Positions 1 through 6,788 of a stretch of 7,863 nucleotides of DNA are shown piece after piece (position 1 is the first letter of the stretch; the number at the start of each line of letters is the position of its first letter). The stretch is taken from assembly GCA_002389265.1 (NCBI GenBank), contig DGOD01000057.1:1-7863 (forward strand), given 5' to 3'. A program made the translations under genes and the position numbers. Under the pieces are notes generated by a model. It was not told the DNA's origin. It saw only the letters and a program-made list of their open reading frames with translations, and did not search any database. This stretch comes from Gammaproteobacteria bacterium UBA4475 (GTDB taxonomy: Bacteria; Pseudomonadota; Gammaproteobacteria; Pseudomonadales; Azotimanducaceae).

Positions 1-1
1 T

Positions 2-50
2 AGTGCCGGATCAAAGTGCCGGATAAAAAGTGCCGGATAAAGTGCCCGAT
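2..50. repeat. Degenerate tandem repeat, four copies of AGTGCCGGAT
   Basis: Four copies of the 10-base core AGTGCCGGAT start at 2, 15, 29 and 41; the last carries one change (AGTGCCCGAT). Spacing is 13, 14 and 12 bases, filled by short A-rich linkers. The spacing is not a multiple of three and the plus-strand frames run into TAA stops, so the array is probably noncoding. The window begins at its edge, so the array may be longer to the left. Its function is unknown; no matching named repeat family is recognised. Confidence 0.7.
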
Positions 51-296
51 CAGACCGGCCAGAAACAATACCATTAGAACGCCAAAAGTCAAGAGTGTAG
101 AAGTTCGATTCCCCCCGTTTAAATTTTGCAACCTATTGAAATAAAAGGATATTGCAGTGCAAAAAATATCTTGGCAGTTCGCCTCAGGAGATCTGTTGTG
201 GTATTTGCGTCCGTGGCGGTTGCGGCGAATCTGTAGCCAAACAGACAAAAACACAGGAAATCGTAGATTAAGGCGCCACATAGACGTTGATTTGGG
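51..296. other. Leader upstream of mdh; no secure gene
   Basis: No secure gene is seen here. A ribosome-binding-like AGGA at 146-149 sits 7 bases before a GTG at 157, but that frame soon runs into mdh out of frame and looks non-protein-like. The next frame, open from about 152 to a TAA at 269-271, encodes a short Cys-rich peptide containing CCGICVRGGC with good gammaproteobacterial codons. Dropping one A from the six-A run at 161-166 would join the GTG to it, giving 37 residues. On the minus strand, a frame running left from about ATG 74 encodes a hydrophobic stretch (MVLFLAGLIGHFI) that enters the tandem repeat. Both are only possibilities. Confidence 0.25.
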
Positions 297-302
297 TATA
301 AT
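297..302 (+). promoter_or_regulatory. Candidate -10 element of the mdh promoter
   Basis: A perfect TATAAT lies 41 bases before the mdh ATG, at a natural distance for a short leader. No good -35 hexamer is found 16-18 bases upstream, and the TG of an extended -10 is not correctly placed, so the promoter may need an activator. A 10-base palindrome AGTCGCGACT at 316-325 lies just downstream, where the transcript would start or be bound. Confidence 0.45.
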
Positions 303-343
303 TCCTGCCGTTTTTAGTCGCGACTCACCCCAGAGGAATCATC

Positions 344-1321
344 ATGAAAGAGCCAGTACGTGTAGCGGTCACCGGTGCCGCAGGACAAATCAGTTATTCA
401 TTGCTATTTCGCATTGCTGCCGGCCAGATGCTCGGCAACGACCAGCCGATTATCCTGCAACTGCTAGAAATTCCACCGGCAATGGGTGCCTTGGGTGGTG
501 TTGTCATGGAATTAGATGATTGTGCGTTTCCGCTGGTACAAGGTATCGTCGCGACTGATAACCCCGATATTGCCTTCAAGGATGCAGATTATGCATTGCT
601 AGTAGGATCACGGCCTCGAGGCCCGGGTATGGAGCGCAAAGACCTGCTTGAAGCCAATGCGGCGATCTTCTCGGTGCAGGGTAAGTCATTAAATGACCAT
701 GCTAAGAAGTCTGTTAAAGTACTGGTTGTGGGCAATCCAGCCAACACCAATAGCCTCATCGCCCAGCGCAACGCGCCTGACTTAGATCCTCGGCAATTTA
801 CAGCAATGACTCGACTGGATCACAATCGGGCGCTGACTCAGATCGCTCAAAAGACCGGCAAGCATGTCACTGACGTCAAGGGGCTGACTATCTGGGGTAA
901 CCACTCCGCCACACAATATCCTGATCTGCATCATGCCAAAGTAGCGGGTCAGGATGCTCTGAGCCTTGTTGACCAGGCTTGGATCGAATCTGATTTTATC
1001 CCGACGGTACAGCAGCGCGGCGCGGCGATTATTAAGGCGCGTGGGCTATCCAGTGCGGCATCAGCTGCGAATGCGGCGATTGAGCATATGCGCGACTGGG
1101 CGCTGGGTACTCAGGGCGAAACCGTCAGCATGGGTGTTTATTCCGACGGCAGTTACGGTATCACCAAGGGTCTGATCTACTCCTTCCCCTGCACCTGCGA
1201 AAACGGCGACTGGGCCATCGTCCAGGGTTTGAGCGTGAATGGTTTCAGCCAGGAAAAGATGTCGGCAACGGAAACAGAGCTGGTGGAAGAACGTGATGCG
1301 GTTGCACACCTGCTTAAATAG
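344..1321 (+). CDS. mdh: Malate dehydrogenase, NAD-dependent, type 2
   Basis: This cytoplasmic TCA-cycle enzyme interconverts malate and oxaloacetate using NAD. The 325 residues match the usual length of the type 2 (cytosolic-like) family, rather than the ~312-residue E. coli type. A Rossmann nucleotide-binding loop lies at residues 10-17 (TGAAGQIS); its last position is Ser where many bacterial relatives have Gly and the mammalian cytosolic enzymes have Ala. The mobile substrate loop [17 protein letters not shown] (89-105) carries the substrate-binding arginines R92 and R98. The catalytic pair is D159/H187, within TRLDHNRA and [12 protein letters not shown], with R162 also conserved. The ATG start follows AGAGGA by six bases. 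The gene stands alone, with a -10 element upstream and a hairpin downstream. Identification is very secure; cofactor preference is inferred from the family. Confidence 0.98.
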   Translation: MKEPVRVAVTGAAGQISYSLLFRIAAGQMLGNDQPIILQLLEIPPAMGALGGVVMELDDCAFPLVQGIVATDNPDIAFKDADYALLVGSRPRGPGMERKDLLEANAAIFSVQGKSLNDHAKKSVKVLVVGNPANTNSLIAQRNAPDLDPRQFTAMTRLDHNRALTQIAQKTGKHVTDVKGLTIWGNHSATQYPDLHHAKVAGQDALSLVDQAWIESDFIPTVQQRGAAIIKARGLSSAASAANAAIEHMRDWALGTQGETVSMGVYSDGSYGITKGLIYSFPCTCENGDWAIVQGLSVNGFSQEKMSATETELVEERDAVAHLLK

Positions 1322-1344
1322 CGGGTTGTAGTTGGAACACACTA

Positions 1345-1376
1345 GCCGATATCAGTCTTCACCGGCTGATATCGGC
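1345..1376. terminator. Strong hairpin between convergent genes
   Basis: A perfect 11-bp inverted repeat (GCCGATATCAG / CTGATATCGGC) is extended by a T-G and a C-G pair to a 6-base loop. It lies 23 bases after the mdh stop, in the gap between mdh and the minus-strand cupin gene, so it could end both transcripts. No T-run follows on either strand, so it is not a textbook intrinsic terminator; it may instead block 3' exonucleases or act with Rho. Confidence 0.6.
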
Positions 1377-1435
1377 CATGGTTAACCGCGCATCAGCCTG
1401 ACGAGGGTATTGCCGCCCATGGGCCTGGTATACGC

Positions 1436-2716
1436 TTAGGCGCGCGGTACCGCGAGCAACAGGACAGCGGGCGATGAGCCTGAGTTGACCAACCGCTGCG
1501 CGGGCGCCATCGCGCTCAACAGCATGCCGTCCTCATTGGTGAGGGGCTGTTCACCGACCCGAACCTCGCCTTCCACGCCGATTAAGATGCCGTAATCCTG
1601 CAGCAACAATGTATGGCTGCTTTTGACCTCCAGGCGAATACGGCGAACTTCAAACTGTGGAAATTGCACGATCTGATGGACCTCGCAACCGGGCTCACGG
1701 GCGATACTGATGGGCTCGAGCGCCATGTTCGAGGCAAGATTGGCGCGATTGATGGCGGTCTCAGTATCCCAGTGCGACTGGGTGAGTACTTTTTGCCCAA
1801 ATGACAAAATAAACCGTTCATAGTGGGGTGACTGAAACTCGATAACCCGCACGCCATGCTGGAGTGAGTGGGGCGTTCTGGGTTGAACCTGAATAATACT
1901 GCCCACTTCGAGTTCTTTGAGGTCGGTAAATGCTTCCATTGCGTGGCGGCGTTGCAGCTCTTGTTGGTTGAGATCGTCATCTAGCGATGCGCGCCATTGT
2001 TCTGCCAGTGTTGGCGCGATAATGGCGTCAAGTGCATAGCCGTTAGCGGCCTTGATCTTGTCGAGCTCAAGGTCGATGGCTTCACGTATCGACCGATAAT
2101 GATTAACTGCTGTCAGATAGGCTTGCTTAAACGCCGCTGGAGATTCAAATTCCTTGAGCTTGTCTGGGTTAAATCCATACCTGATCTGACCCTTGCCATC
2201 GGGCCAGGCCACGTTATCTACGTGAGTGACGACGTAAACTTCGATTTTTTGTTCATGTAGTTCAAGGTACAAGTCGCCGTACACAGTCTGTTGCAGCGGG
2301 GCCAAGATCTTCAGCAGAATAGGATCTTGCGCCGTCGTTGTGCCGAGCAGGTGTTTGGGGCTCAGGGCAATGAGCCAGGGTAGCGGCGTGTTCTGGATGC
2401 TGCAAATTCCCCGTGATTCAATCCCGGTGTACCAAATTTCAGCGCCCCAAGGCTTGGGCACCGTTACCTGATCCAGGCGTAGTGGCGCCGTCAGATTAAT
2501 CCAATCTTTAGGCATTGCGCGTGGATCAGCGGCGATTCGACAGTACAGCTCACCGGCGCTGAGGTGACACTCGCAGTATAATTGTACGGTCGATGGTTCC
2601 GCCTCATAGTAGCGCAGGAACTCAAAATTAAAGCTGACCTGGGTATCAACAGCACTCAGCAATAGTTCCTCTATGATCCGGGCTGGCGCAGCCACGGTGC
2701 CTAACGACTTATCCAT
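1436..2716 (-). CDS. Mannose-6-phosphate isomerase-like cupin protein
   Basis: The 426-residue protein resembles class I (ManA-type) phosphomannose isomerases but is divergent. Features seen: PKPWGAEIWYTG at 87-98, recalling the family's N-terminal Trp-Gly segment; a possible metal-binding E152-x-H154 followed by E159 in LELHEQKIEVYVV, in the place of the family's Q-x-H and Glu ligands; a mainly helical stretch at about 190-265; then a cupin strand set with VQPRTPHSLQHGVRVIEFQ (277-295), where H283 corresponds to the family's last metal ligand. A second cupin-like C-terminal domain covers about 335-426. No signal peptide is seen, so it is probably cytoplasmic. The ATG start has only a weak ribosome-binding site. 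The gene stands alone, with no sugar-nucleotide genes nearby. The real substrate is uncertain; it may act on another sugar phosphate or be a non-enzymatic cupin. Confidence 0.65.
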   Translation of the reverse strand: MDKSLGTVAAPARIIEELLLSAVDTQVSFNFEFLRYYEAEPSTVQLYCECHLSAGELYCRIAADPRAMPKDWINLTAPLRLDQVTVPKPWGAEIWYTGIESRGICSIQNTPLPWLIALSPKHLLGTTTAQDPILLKILAPLQQTVYGDLYLELHEQKIEVYVVTHVDNVAWPDGKGQIRYGFNPDKLKEFESPAAFKQAYLTAVNHYRSIREAIDLELDKIKAANGYALDAIIAPTLAEQWRASLDDDLNQQELQRRHAMEAFTDLKELEVGSIIQVQPRTPHSLQHGVRVIEFQSPHYERFILSFGQKVLTQSHWDTETAINRANLASNMALEPISIAREPGCEVHQIVQFPQFEVRRIRLEVKSSHTLLLQDYGILIGVEGEVRVGEQPLTNEDGMLLSAMAPAQRLVNSGSSPAVLLLAVPRA

Positions 2717-2803
2717 GTTCTGACTCGAATTTTCTGGGCTGGTTCGCAGGCTTGGCTCTATAGCTGGCTAGCGAAATGCTGTATGGGTTGATTAAACGTC
2801 ATA

Positions 2804-2817
2804 TTAAATGAATTTAA
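2804..2817. promoter_or_regulatory. AT-rich palindrome in the divergent intergenic region
   Basis: TTAAAT-GA-ATTTAA is a perfect 14-base palindrome inside the non-coding gap (2717-2936) between the minus-strand cupin gene and the plus-strand alkylation repair genes. It lies 87 bases before the cupin start and about 120 before the alkA start, a suitable place for an operator shared by divergent promoters. No confident -35/-10 pair is seen for either gene; TAAGAT at 2904-2909 is the best -10 guess for alkA. AT-rich palindromes of this size also arise by chance. Confidence 0.2.
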
Positions 2818-2936
2818 GGGACTATCCATCGTTTCCGGTAGGGGGCCGAGGATTGCCCACTTTCCAAGTCCGATAACGGCTAGATCGTAATCGGCGTCGG
2901 GACTAAGATAGAGTGAACTCTCAGTATGTTGCCCGT

Positions 2937-4364
2937 ATGAATAATCAGGCATACGAACTCGCACGCCAGGCCAGGGATCCCAGATTTGACGGGCGATTTT
3001 ATATCGGCGTCAAAACTACCGGTATTTATTGTCGGCCGGTCTGTCGAGTACGCCTGCCTAAGCCGGAAAATGTGACTTTTTTCTCCTCCGCAGCAGCTGC
3101 AGGAATGGCTGGATTCAGACCCTGCTTGCGCTGCCGGCCGGAGTCGGCACCAGGCACCCCGGCTTGGTCGGGTACCAGCACAACGGTGACTCGTGGCTTG
3201 AAATTGATTGCTGCCGGCGAGCTGGACCGGGCCGGGGTTGTAGCCTTGAGCGATCGATTAGGTGTCACATCGAGGCACTTGCGACGTTTGTTTGTTGCGC
3301 ATTTGGGCGTCACGCCGGTAGCCATTGCCCAGACTCGACGCCTGCAAACTGCCGCAACGTTATTGGCTCAAACCGCCTTGTCTGTGACTCAGGTTGCTCA
3401 TATGGCGGGATATGGGAGTGTCAGGCGCCTTAATGCCCATGTGCAAAAGGTCTATGGTCGTACGCCGTCCAGCTTGAGGCGTGGCGCAGAGAAGTCGCCG
3501 ACGCGGGGTTTTACCCTGCGGTTAGGTTATCGTCCACCCTTTGACTTTGCGGGCGTATTGAATTTTCTCTCGGTACGGGGAATTCCCGGTGTTGAGTGGG
3601 TTAACCCATCGAGTTATGGGCGATCGATTCTGGTGGATAGCCAACCTGGTAGTTTTACGGTGTCCAACGATGCTGAAAATCACGTCTTGGTGTGCCACAT
3701 TGAGCTGGCAGATCCTGCGGGCTTGATGCGAGTTCGAGGGCGGATCAAGGCGCTGTTTGATCTGGATGCCGATCCGTTGGAAATTAATCAGTGTTTGACG
3801 AAAGACCCGCTATTGGCGGCATTCGTCGTGGAAAATCTGGGCCAAAGAGTGCCAGGGGCCTGGGACCCTTTCGAGATAGCCGTGCGTGCTATTGTCGGTC
3901 AGCAGATATCCGTCAAGGGCGCGACGACGGTTATGGGTCGAATTGCGCGGCAATACGGCAGGCTCGTGAATCAAACCCAGTTTTTCCCATCGCCGGCAGA
4001 GCTAGCAATTCTTGACCCAATAGATTTGCCGATGCCGCGGGGTAGGGCAGCTGCCATTCAGATGTTAGCGGCGAAAGTGGCCAGCGGCGAGATTGATTTT
4101 GACCACTTCAGTGATTCACAAAGCTTGATTGATGCCTTGATCAGCATTAAGGGCATCGGCGGCTGGACGGCGCGCTATGTCGCGATGCGTGCAATCAACG
4201 ACCCTGATGCCTTTCTCCACGACGACCTGGTTCTGGCGCGAATTGCGCAACAACGATTGAGTCTGGCAGACAGTCAGGCATTACTGGAACGCTCGAGAAA
4301 CTGGCAGCCCTGGCGAGCCTATGCGGGTATGCACCTATGGCGCCAGGCGTCTAAAACTCAATAA
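2937..4364 (+). CDS. alkA: Ada sensor / AraC regulator / AlkA glycosylase fusion
   Basis: This is a three-part alkylation-damage protein of 475 residues. Residues 1-75 are the Ada zinc domain, with C32, C36, C63 and C66 in GIYCRPVCR and FRPCLRCRPE; by homology with E. coli Ada, C32 (Ada C38) takes a methyl group from DNA phosphotriesters. Residues 84-182 form an AraC-type double helix-turn-helix. About 190-297 is the AlkA N-terminal domain, and about 300-470 the HhH-GPD glycosylase fold, with GIGGW at 406-410 and catalytic Asp D430 in FLHDDLVLAR, matching E. coli D238. It would excise 3-methyladenine and related alkylpurines and, when methylated, may activate its own operon. ATG 2937 is preferred because relatives begin about 14 residues before the ARD motif; an in-frame GTG at 2913 would add eight residues. 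Neither has a clear ribosome-binding site. ogt follows after 22 bases. Confidence 0.92.
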   Translation: MNNQAYELARQARDPRFDGRFYIGVKTTGIYCRPVCRVRLPKPENVTFFSSAAAAGMAGFRPCLRCRPESAPGTPAWSGTSTTVTRGLKLIAAGELDRAGVVALSDRLGVTSRHLRRLFVAHLGVTPVAIAQTRRLQTAATLLAQTALSVTQVAHMAGYGSVRRLNAHVQKVYGRTPSSLRRGAEKSPTRGFTLRLGYRPPFDFAGVLNFLSVRGIPGVEWVNPSSYGRSILVDSQPGSFTVSNDAENHVLVCHIELADPAGLMRVRGRIKALFDLDADPLEINQCLTKDPLLAAFVVENLGQRVPGAWDPFEIAVRAIVGQQISVKGATTVMGRIARQYGRLVNQTQFFPSPAELAILDPIDLPMPRGRAAAIQMLAAKVASGEIDFDHFSDSQSLIDALISIKGIGGWTARYVAMRAINDPDAFLHDDLVLARIAQQRLSLADSQALLERSRNWQPWRAYAGMHLWRQASKTQ

Positions 4365-4374
4365 GCGGCCCATA

Positions 4375-4380
4375 GAGGAG
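4375..4380 (+). promoter_or_regulatory. Ribosome-binding site that sets the ogt start
   Basis: GAGGAG lies six bases before ATG 4387. This decides for ATG 4387 over the upstream in-frame ATG at 4321, which lies inside alkA, has no such site and would add 22 residues unlike the family. Confidence 0.8.
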
Positions 4381-4386
4381 AGCGCC

Positions 4387-4866
4387 ATGCAATTTCGCTA
4401 TTTGGACACGCCCATAGGTCGTCTGCTGCTGGCAGGCGATGAATTGGGACTCCACTTGATTGGCTTGCCACAGGGAAAGGCAATATCACTGCCCACTGAT
4501 TGGCGGCACGACGATGCAGCTTGTGGGGTTGCCGCAACCCAGCTGGATGAATATTTCGCCGGTCAACGGCGGGTCTTTGATCTCGAGCTGCGTCCCACGG
4601 GGACTGAATTTCAACTGGCCGTGCTGGGTGCGCTACAGAACATCCCCTACGGTCAGACCTGTACCTACAGTGACATCGCGAAGGTTATCCACCGGCCGCG
4701 AGCGGTCAGGGCGGTGGGGGCGGCAAACGGACGAAATCCGCTCCCCATTGTGATTCCCTGCCATCGCGTGATCGGTGCTGATGGCAGCTTGACGGGATTT
4801 GGTGGTGGTTTGCCAGCGAAACAGTGGTTGTTGGCCCATGAGTTAGGTTCAGACTTGTTCGGCTGA
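4387..4866 (+). CDS. ogt: Methylated-DNA--protein-cysteine methyltransferase
   Basis: This suicide repair protein transfers alkyl groups from O6-alkylguanine (and O4-alkylthymine) in DNA to its own cysteine. The 159 residues match the Ogt length. The helix-turn-helix DNA-binding segment with the arginine finger is TYSDIAKVIHRPRAVRAVG (93-111). The active site is IPCHRVIG (123-130) with acceptor Cys C125, preceded by AANGRNPLPIVIP, and the usual C-terminal FGGGLPAKQWLLAHE follows. The N-terminal half (about 1-70) is the weakly conserved ribonuclease-H-like cap. It lies 22 bases after the Ada-AlkA fusion gene on the same strand and is almost certainly co-transcribed with it; the fusion lacks an Ada-type methyltransferase domain, so this gene supplies that activity separately. 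Its end converges on aroA. Confidence 0.96.
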   Translation: MQFRYLDTPIGRLLLAGDELGLHLIGLPQGKAISLPTDWRHDDAACGVAATQLDEYFAGQRRVFDLELRPTGTEFQLAVLGALQNIPYGQTCTYSDIAKVIHRPRAVRAVGAANGRNPLPIVIPCHRVIGADGSLTGFGGGLPAKQWLLAHELGSDLFG

Positions 4867-4884
4867 CGCCGCCCATGAGTTAGG
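4834..4884. repeat. 14-bp direct repeat at the ogt/aroA junction
   Basis: GCCCATGAGTTAGG occurs exactly at 4834-4847 and 4871-4884, 37 bases apart. The first copy codes for the conserved AHELG of Ogt; the second spans the short ogt/aroA gap and includes the aroA stop codon (minus-strand TAA at 4880-4882). Similarity does not extend beyond the 14 bases. Confidence 0.7.
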
Positions 4885-6184
4885 GCTTGGGCCTCGTGAT
4901 CTGCTGTAACACTGAAAAATAGTCTGGGAAAGTTTTTGCCACGCAACCCGGGTCATTGATCGTGATCGGGCTATCCCCGAGGGCGGCCAGGGAAAAGCAC
5001 ATGGCCATGCGATGATCGCCATAGGTGTCTATGGTCGCTGGCAGAATAGTCTTTGGCGGAGTGATAACGATATAGTCATCGCCGGTCTCAATCTCTGCGC
5101 CTAGCTTCACCAGTTCAGTGGCCATGGCGGTCATGCGATCTGTCTCCTTGACCCGCCAGTTATAGATGTTTCTGATTCTGCTGGTGCCATCGGCAAACAG
5201 CGCCAGCATAGCGACGGTCATGGCGGCGTCGGGGATATGGTTGAGATCCAGATCGATAGCCTGCAGCGGTCCGCCTCGAGTGACCTCAATCCAGGACTCA
5301 TGGCGAGTTACTGTTGCGCCCATCTGTTCGATGACGTCGAGAAAGGCGATGTCGCCCTGGACTGAATCGCGCCCCAGCCCGTTCACACGAACTGTGCCGC
5401 CTTTGATGGCTGCGGCGGCAAAAAAATATGAGGCCGAGGATGCATCGCCCTCGATCAGGTAGTTATCGGGTGAGACATACTGCTGCCTGCCTTTGATATA
5501 GAATACTTGGTAGTTCTCGTGAGTCGCGGTGACGCCATATTGCGCCATGATGCCGAGAGTGATATCCAAGTAAGGCTTGGAAACCTGCTCGCCGATGACC
5601 TCAATGACGCTGTCCTTGACGGCCAGCGGCAAACTCATCAACAGGGCTGTCAGGTACTGGCTGGAAATATCGCCTCTGATACTGACATGGCCGCCACTAA
5701 TTCGGCCGCCGATCAGTTGAATCGGTGGGCAGCCGGGTTTGCCAAGGTATTGGATATCGGCTCCCAATTGACGCAAGGCATCGACCAAGTGATCAATGGG
5801 GCGTTCGCGCATGTAGTCGTCGCCATCGATGATAAATTTACCATCACACAAACTCAGCATGCTCGTTAGTGGGCGTATGGCGGTGCCAGCATTTCCCAAC
5901 GAAAACTTCGTCTCGTTTGGTGGCGTGAATAATTCCCCCAGGCCGGTGACCGTGCAATCTGTGCCCTCTCCATTGATGTCAACGGCGATGTCAACGGCTA
6001 CGTGCATTTGGCGCAGGGCCTCTAGCATTCGACCGGTATCGTCGCTGTGCAACAGGTTGTGTAGTCTGGTCTGACCCGTCGCCAGCGCAGAAAGCAGCAG
6101 TGCGCGATTTGACAGACTCTTTGAGCCAGGCAGGCTGATCTCGCCAGCGACGTGATCTATGGGTTTCAGTAGCAGTTGATCCAT
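4880..6184 (-). CDS. aroA: 3-phosphoshikimate 1-carboxyvinyltransferase (EPSP synthase)
   Basis: This cytoplasmic enzyme performs the sixth step of the shikimate pathway, joining phosphoenolpyruvate to shikimate-3-phosphate on the way to chorismate. It is a class I form of 434 residues, against about 427 in E. coli. Motifs: PGSKSLSNRALLLSALA (19-35) with K22, S23 and R27; LGNAGTAIRPL (96-106), the glyphosate-contact loop with wild-type-like Gly, Thr and Pro, which predicts a sensitive enzyme; SSQ at 174-176; PDAAM with D319; KETDR (346-350) with E347 and R350; DHRMAM from 390; and K417 near the end. A 12-bp tandem duplication adds four residues near 63-70. The ATG overlaps the syd stop as TAATG and is preceded by AGGA within syd, so translation is probably coupled to syd. 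Confidence 0.98.
   Translation of the reverse strand: MDQLLLKPIDHVAGEISLPGSKSLSNRALLLSALATGQTRLHNLLHSDDTGRMLEALRQMHVAVDIAVDINGEGTDCTVTGLGELFTPPNETKFSLGNAGTAIRPLTSMLSLCDGKFIIDGDDYMRERPIDHLVDALRQLGADIQYLGKPGCPPIQLIGGRISGGHVSIRGDISSQYLTALLMSLPLAVKDSVIEVIGEQVSKPYLDITLGIMAQYGVTATHENYQVFYIKGRQQYVSPDNYLIEGDASSASYFFAAAAIKGGTVRVNGLGRDSVQGDIAFLDVIEQMGATVTRHESWIEVTRGGPLQAIDLDLNHIPDAAMTVAMLALFADGTSRIRNIYNWRVKETDRMTAMATELVKLGAEIETGDDYIVITPPKTILPATIDTYGDHRMAMCFSLAALGDSPITINDPGCVAKTFPDYFSVLQQITRPKP
5975..5998. repeat. 12-bp perfect tandem duplication inside aroA
   Basis: GATGTCAACGGC occurs twice head to tail (5975-5986 and 5987-5998). On the coding strand it reads AVDI-AVDI. Removing one copy brings the spacing between the preceding helix and the TDCTVTG strand to the same length as in E. 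coli AroA, so this looks like a recent in-frame insertion of four residues in a surface region. Confidence 0.8.
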
Positions 6185-6750
6185 TAATAGATTCCTGGCA
6201 TTGAGGTGACAGGGGTCAGCGTGCCAAGAAATTCGGCGACGCTATCGGCAACGGTGCGCAGTGGCGGCTTGCCCGGGTGCTCGAGTAAAACCTTGCCCGT
6301 GAGATTGTCGATACTGAGAAATAGTTCGGAATCAGCTTCGGTGGTGGCAAAAAACACGGTGAAGGTTTCACGTCTGCGTTTTTTAACCAGACTATGACCG
6401 ATCAAATTTTCGATCAGGCGATCGAAGTCTTCTGGGTTCCATAGTTGGATCAGGCTCACATGCCCCTCTTGAGTCTGGGCTTCCAGGCTGCCGCTCCAGT
6501 ATTGACTGAAGTAAGCGCAGATATCCGGATGAATGGGTTGGTCGAGTGCATTGGCAAGGCCGTCAAAGCTCACCGGTGGTGTTTGGGGTGCCGGGCGCCA
6601 ACCAATCTGCGGGCCCTGTGCCTCGCGACGGCGATCAAGTTCGCAAGGCGAGCGCCAGTCGGGGTCAAATGGCAACCAAAAATGACCTTCTGGCGCGAGG
6701 GCCAGAGCGCGATTAACAAGGGCTTGTAGAGCGCGGCTTACGGTATCCAT
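6184..6750 (-). CDS. syd: SecY-interacting protein Syd
   Basis: Syd is a soluble protein bound to the cytoplasmic face of the inner membrane that interacts with the translocon subunit SecY; in E. coli it is linked to proofreading of faulty SecY complexes and is not essential. The 188 residues match E. coli Syd (181) in length and order. Recognisable segments are the SPCEL near the start (E. coli has SPC), the W-x-P segment IGWRPAP (49-55), IHPDICAYFSQYWSGSLEA, the strong LIQLWNPEDFDRLIENLIGH, KRRRETFTVFFATT, and a final NLTGKVLLE ... VAEFLGTLTP. The ATG at 6750 has no strong ribosome-binding site. It lies directly upstream of aroA with a one-base overlap; pairing with aroA is not the usual E. 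coli arrangement. Confidence 0.92.
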   Translation of the reverse strand: MDTVSRALQALVNRALALAPEGHFWLPFDPDWRSPCELDRRREAQGPQIGWRPAPQTPPVSFDGLANALDQPIHPDICAYFSQYWSGSLEAQTQEGHVSLIQLWNPEDFDRLIENLIGHSLVKKRRRETFTVFFATTEADSELFLSIDNLTGKVLLEHPGKPPLRTVADSVAEFLGTLTPVTSMPGIY

Positions 6751-6788
6751 GGGTGATATCTACACGATGTGGCGTTTGCGCCCTGTCG

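Noticed and set aside
98..125. tRNA-like T-loop motif (GTTCGATTCC) near 103-112
   Set aside because: The flanking bases do not form a T-stem (GAAG against CCCC), and no acceptor or anticodon arm is visible upstream.
1415..1424. Palindrome GCCCATGGGC after the cupin gene as a terminator
   Set aside because: It leaves only a three-pair stem once a loop is allowed and has no T-run; the hairpin at 1345-1376 is far stronger.
1582..1980. Minus-strand 132-codon frame inside the cupin gene
   Set aside because: Same strand but another frame of a well-supported coding region; the composition (Ser/Pro/Cys-rich) is typical of an out-of-frame shadow.
2758..2964. Minus-strand 68-codon frame upstream of the cupin gene
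   Set aside because: It overlaps the start of the alkA fusion, has no ribosome-binding site, resembles no family and occupies the expected promoter region.
4321..4386. Longer ogt start at ATG 4321
   Set aside because: It would lie within alkA, lacks a ribosome-binding site and adds 22 residues unlike the family; GAGGAG supports 4387.
5507..5869. Plus-strand 120-codon frame antisense to aroA
   Set aside because: It is wholly inside a confident, conserved minus-strand gene.
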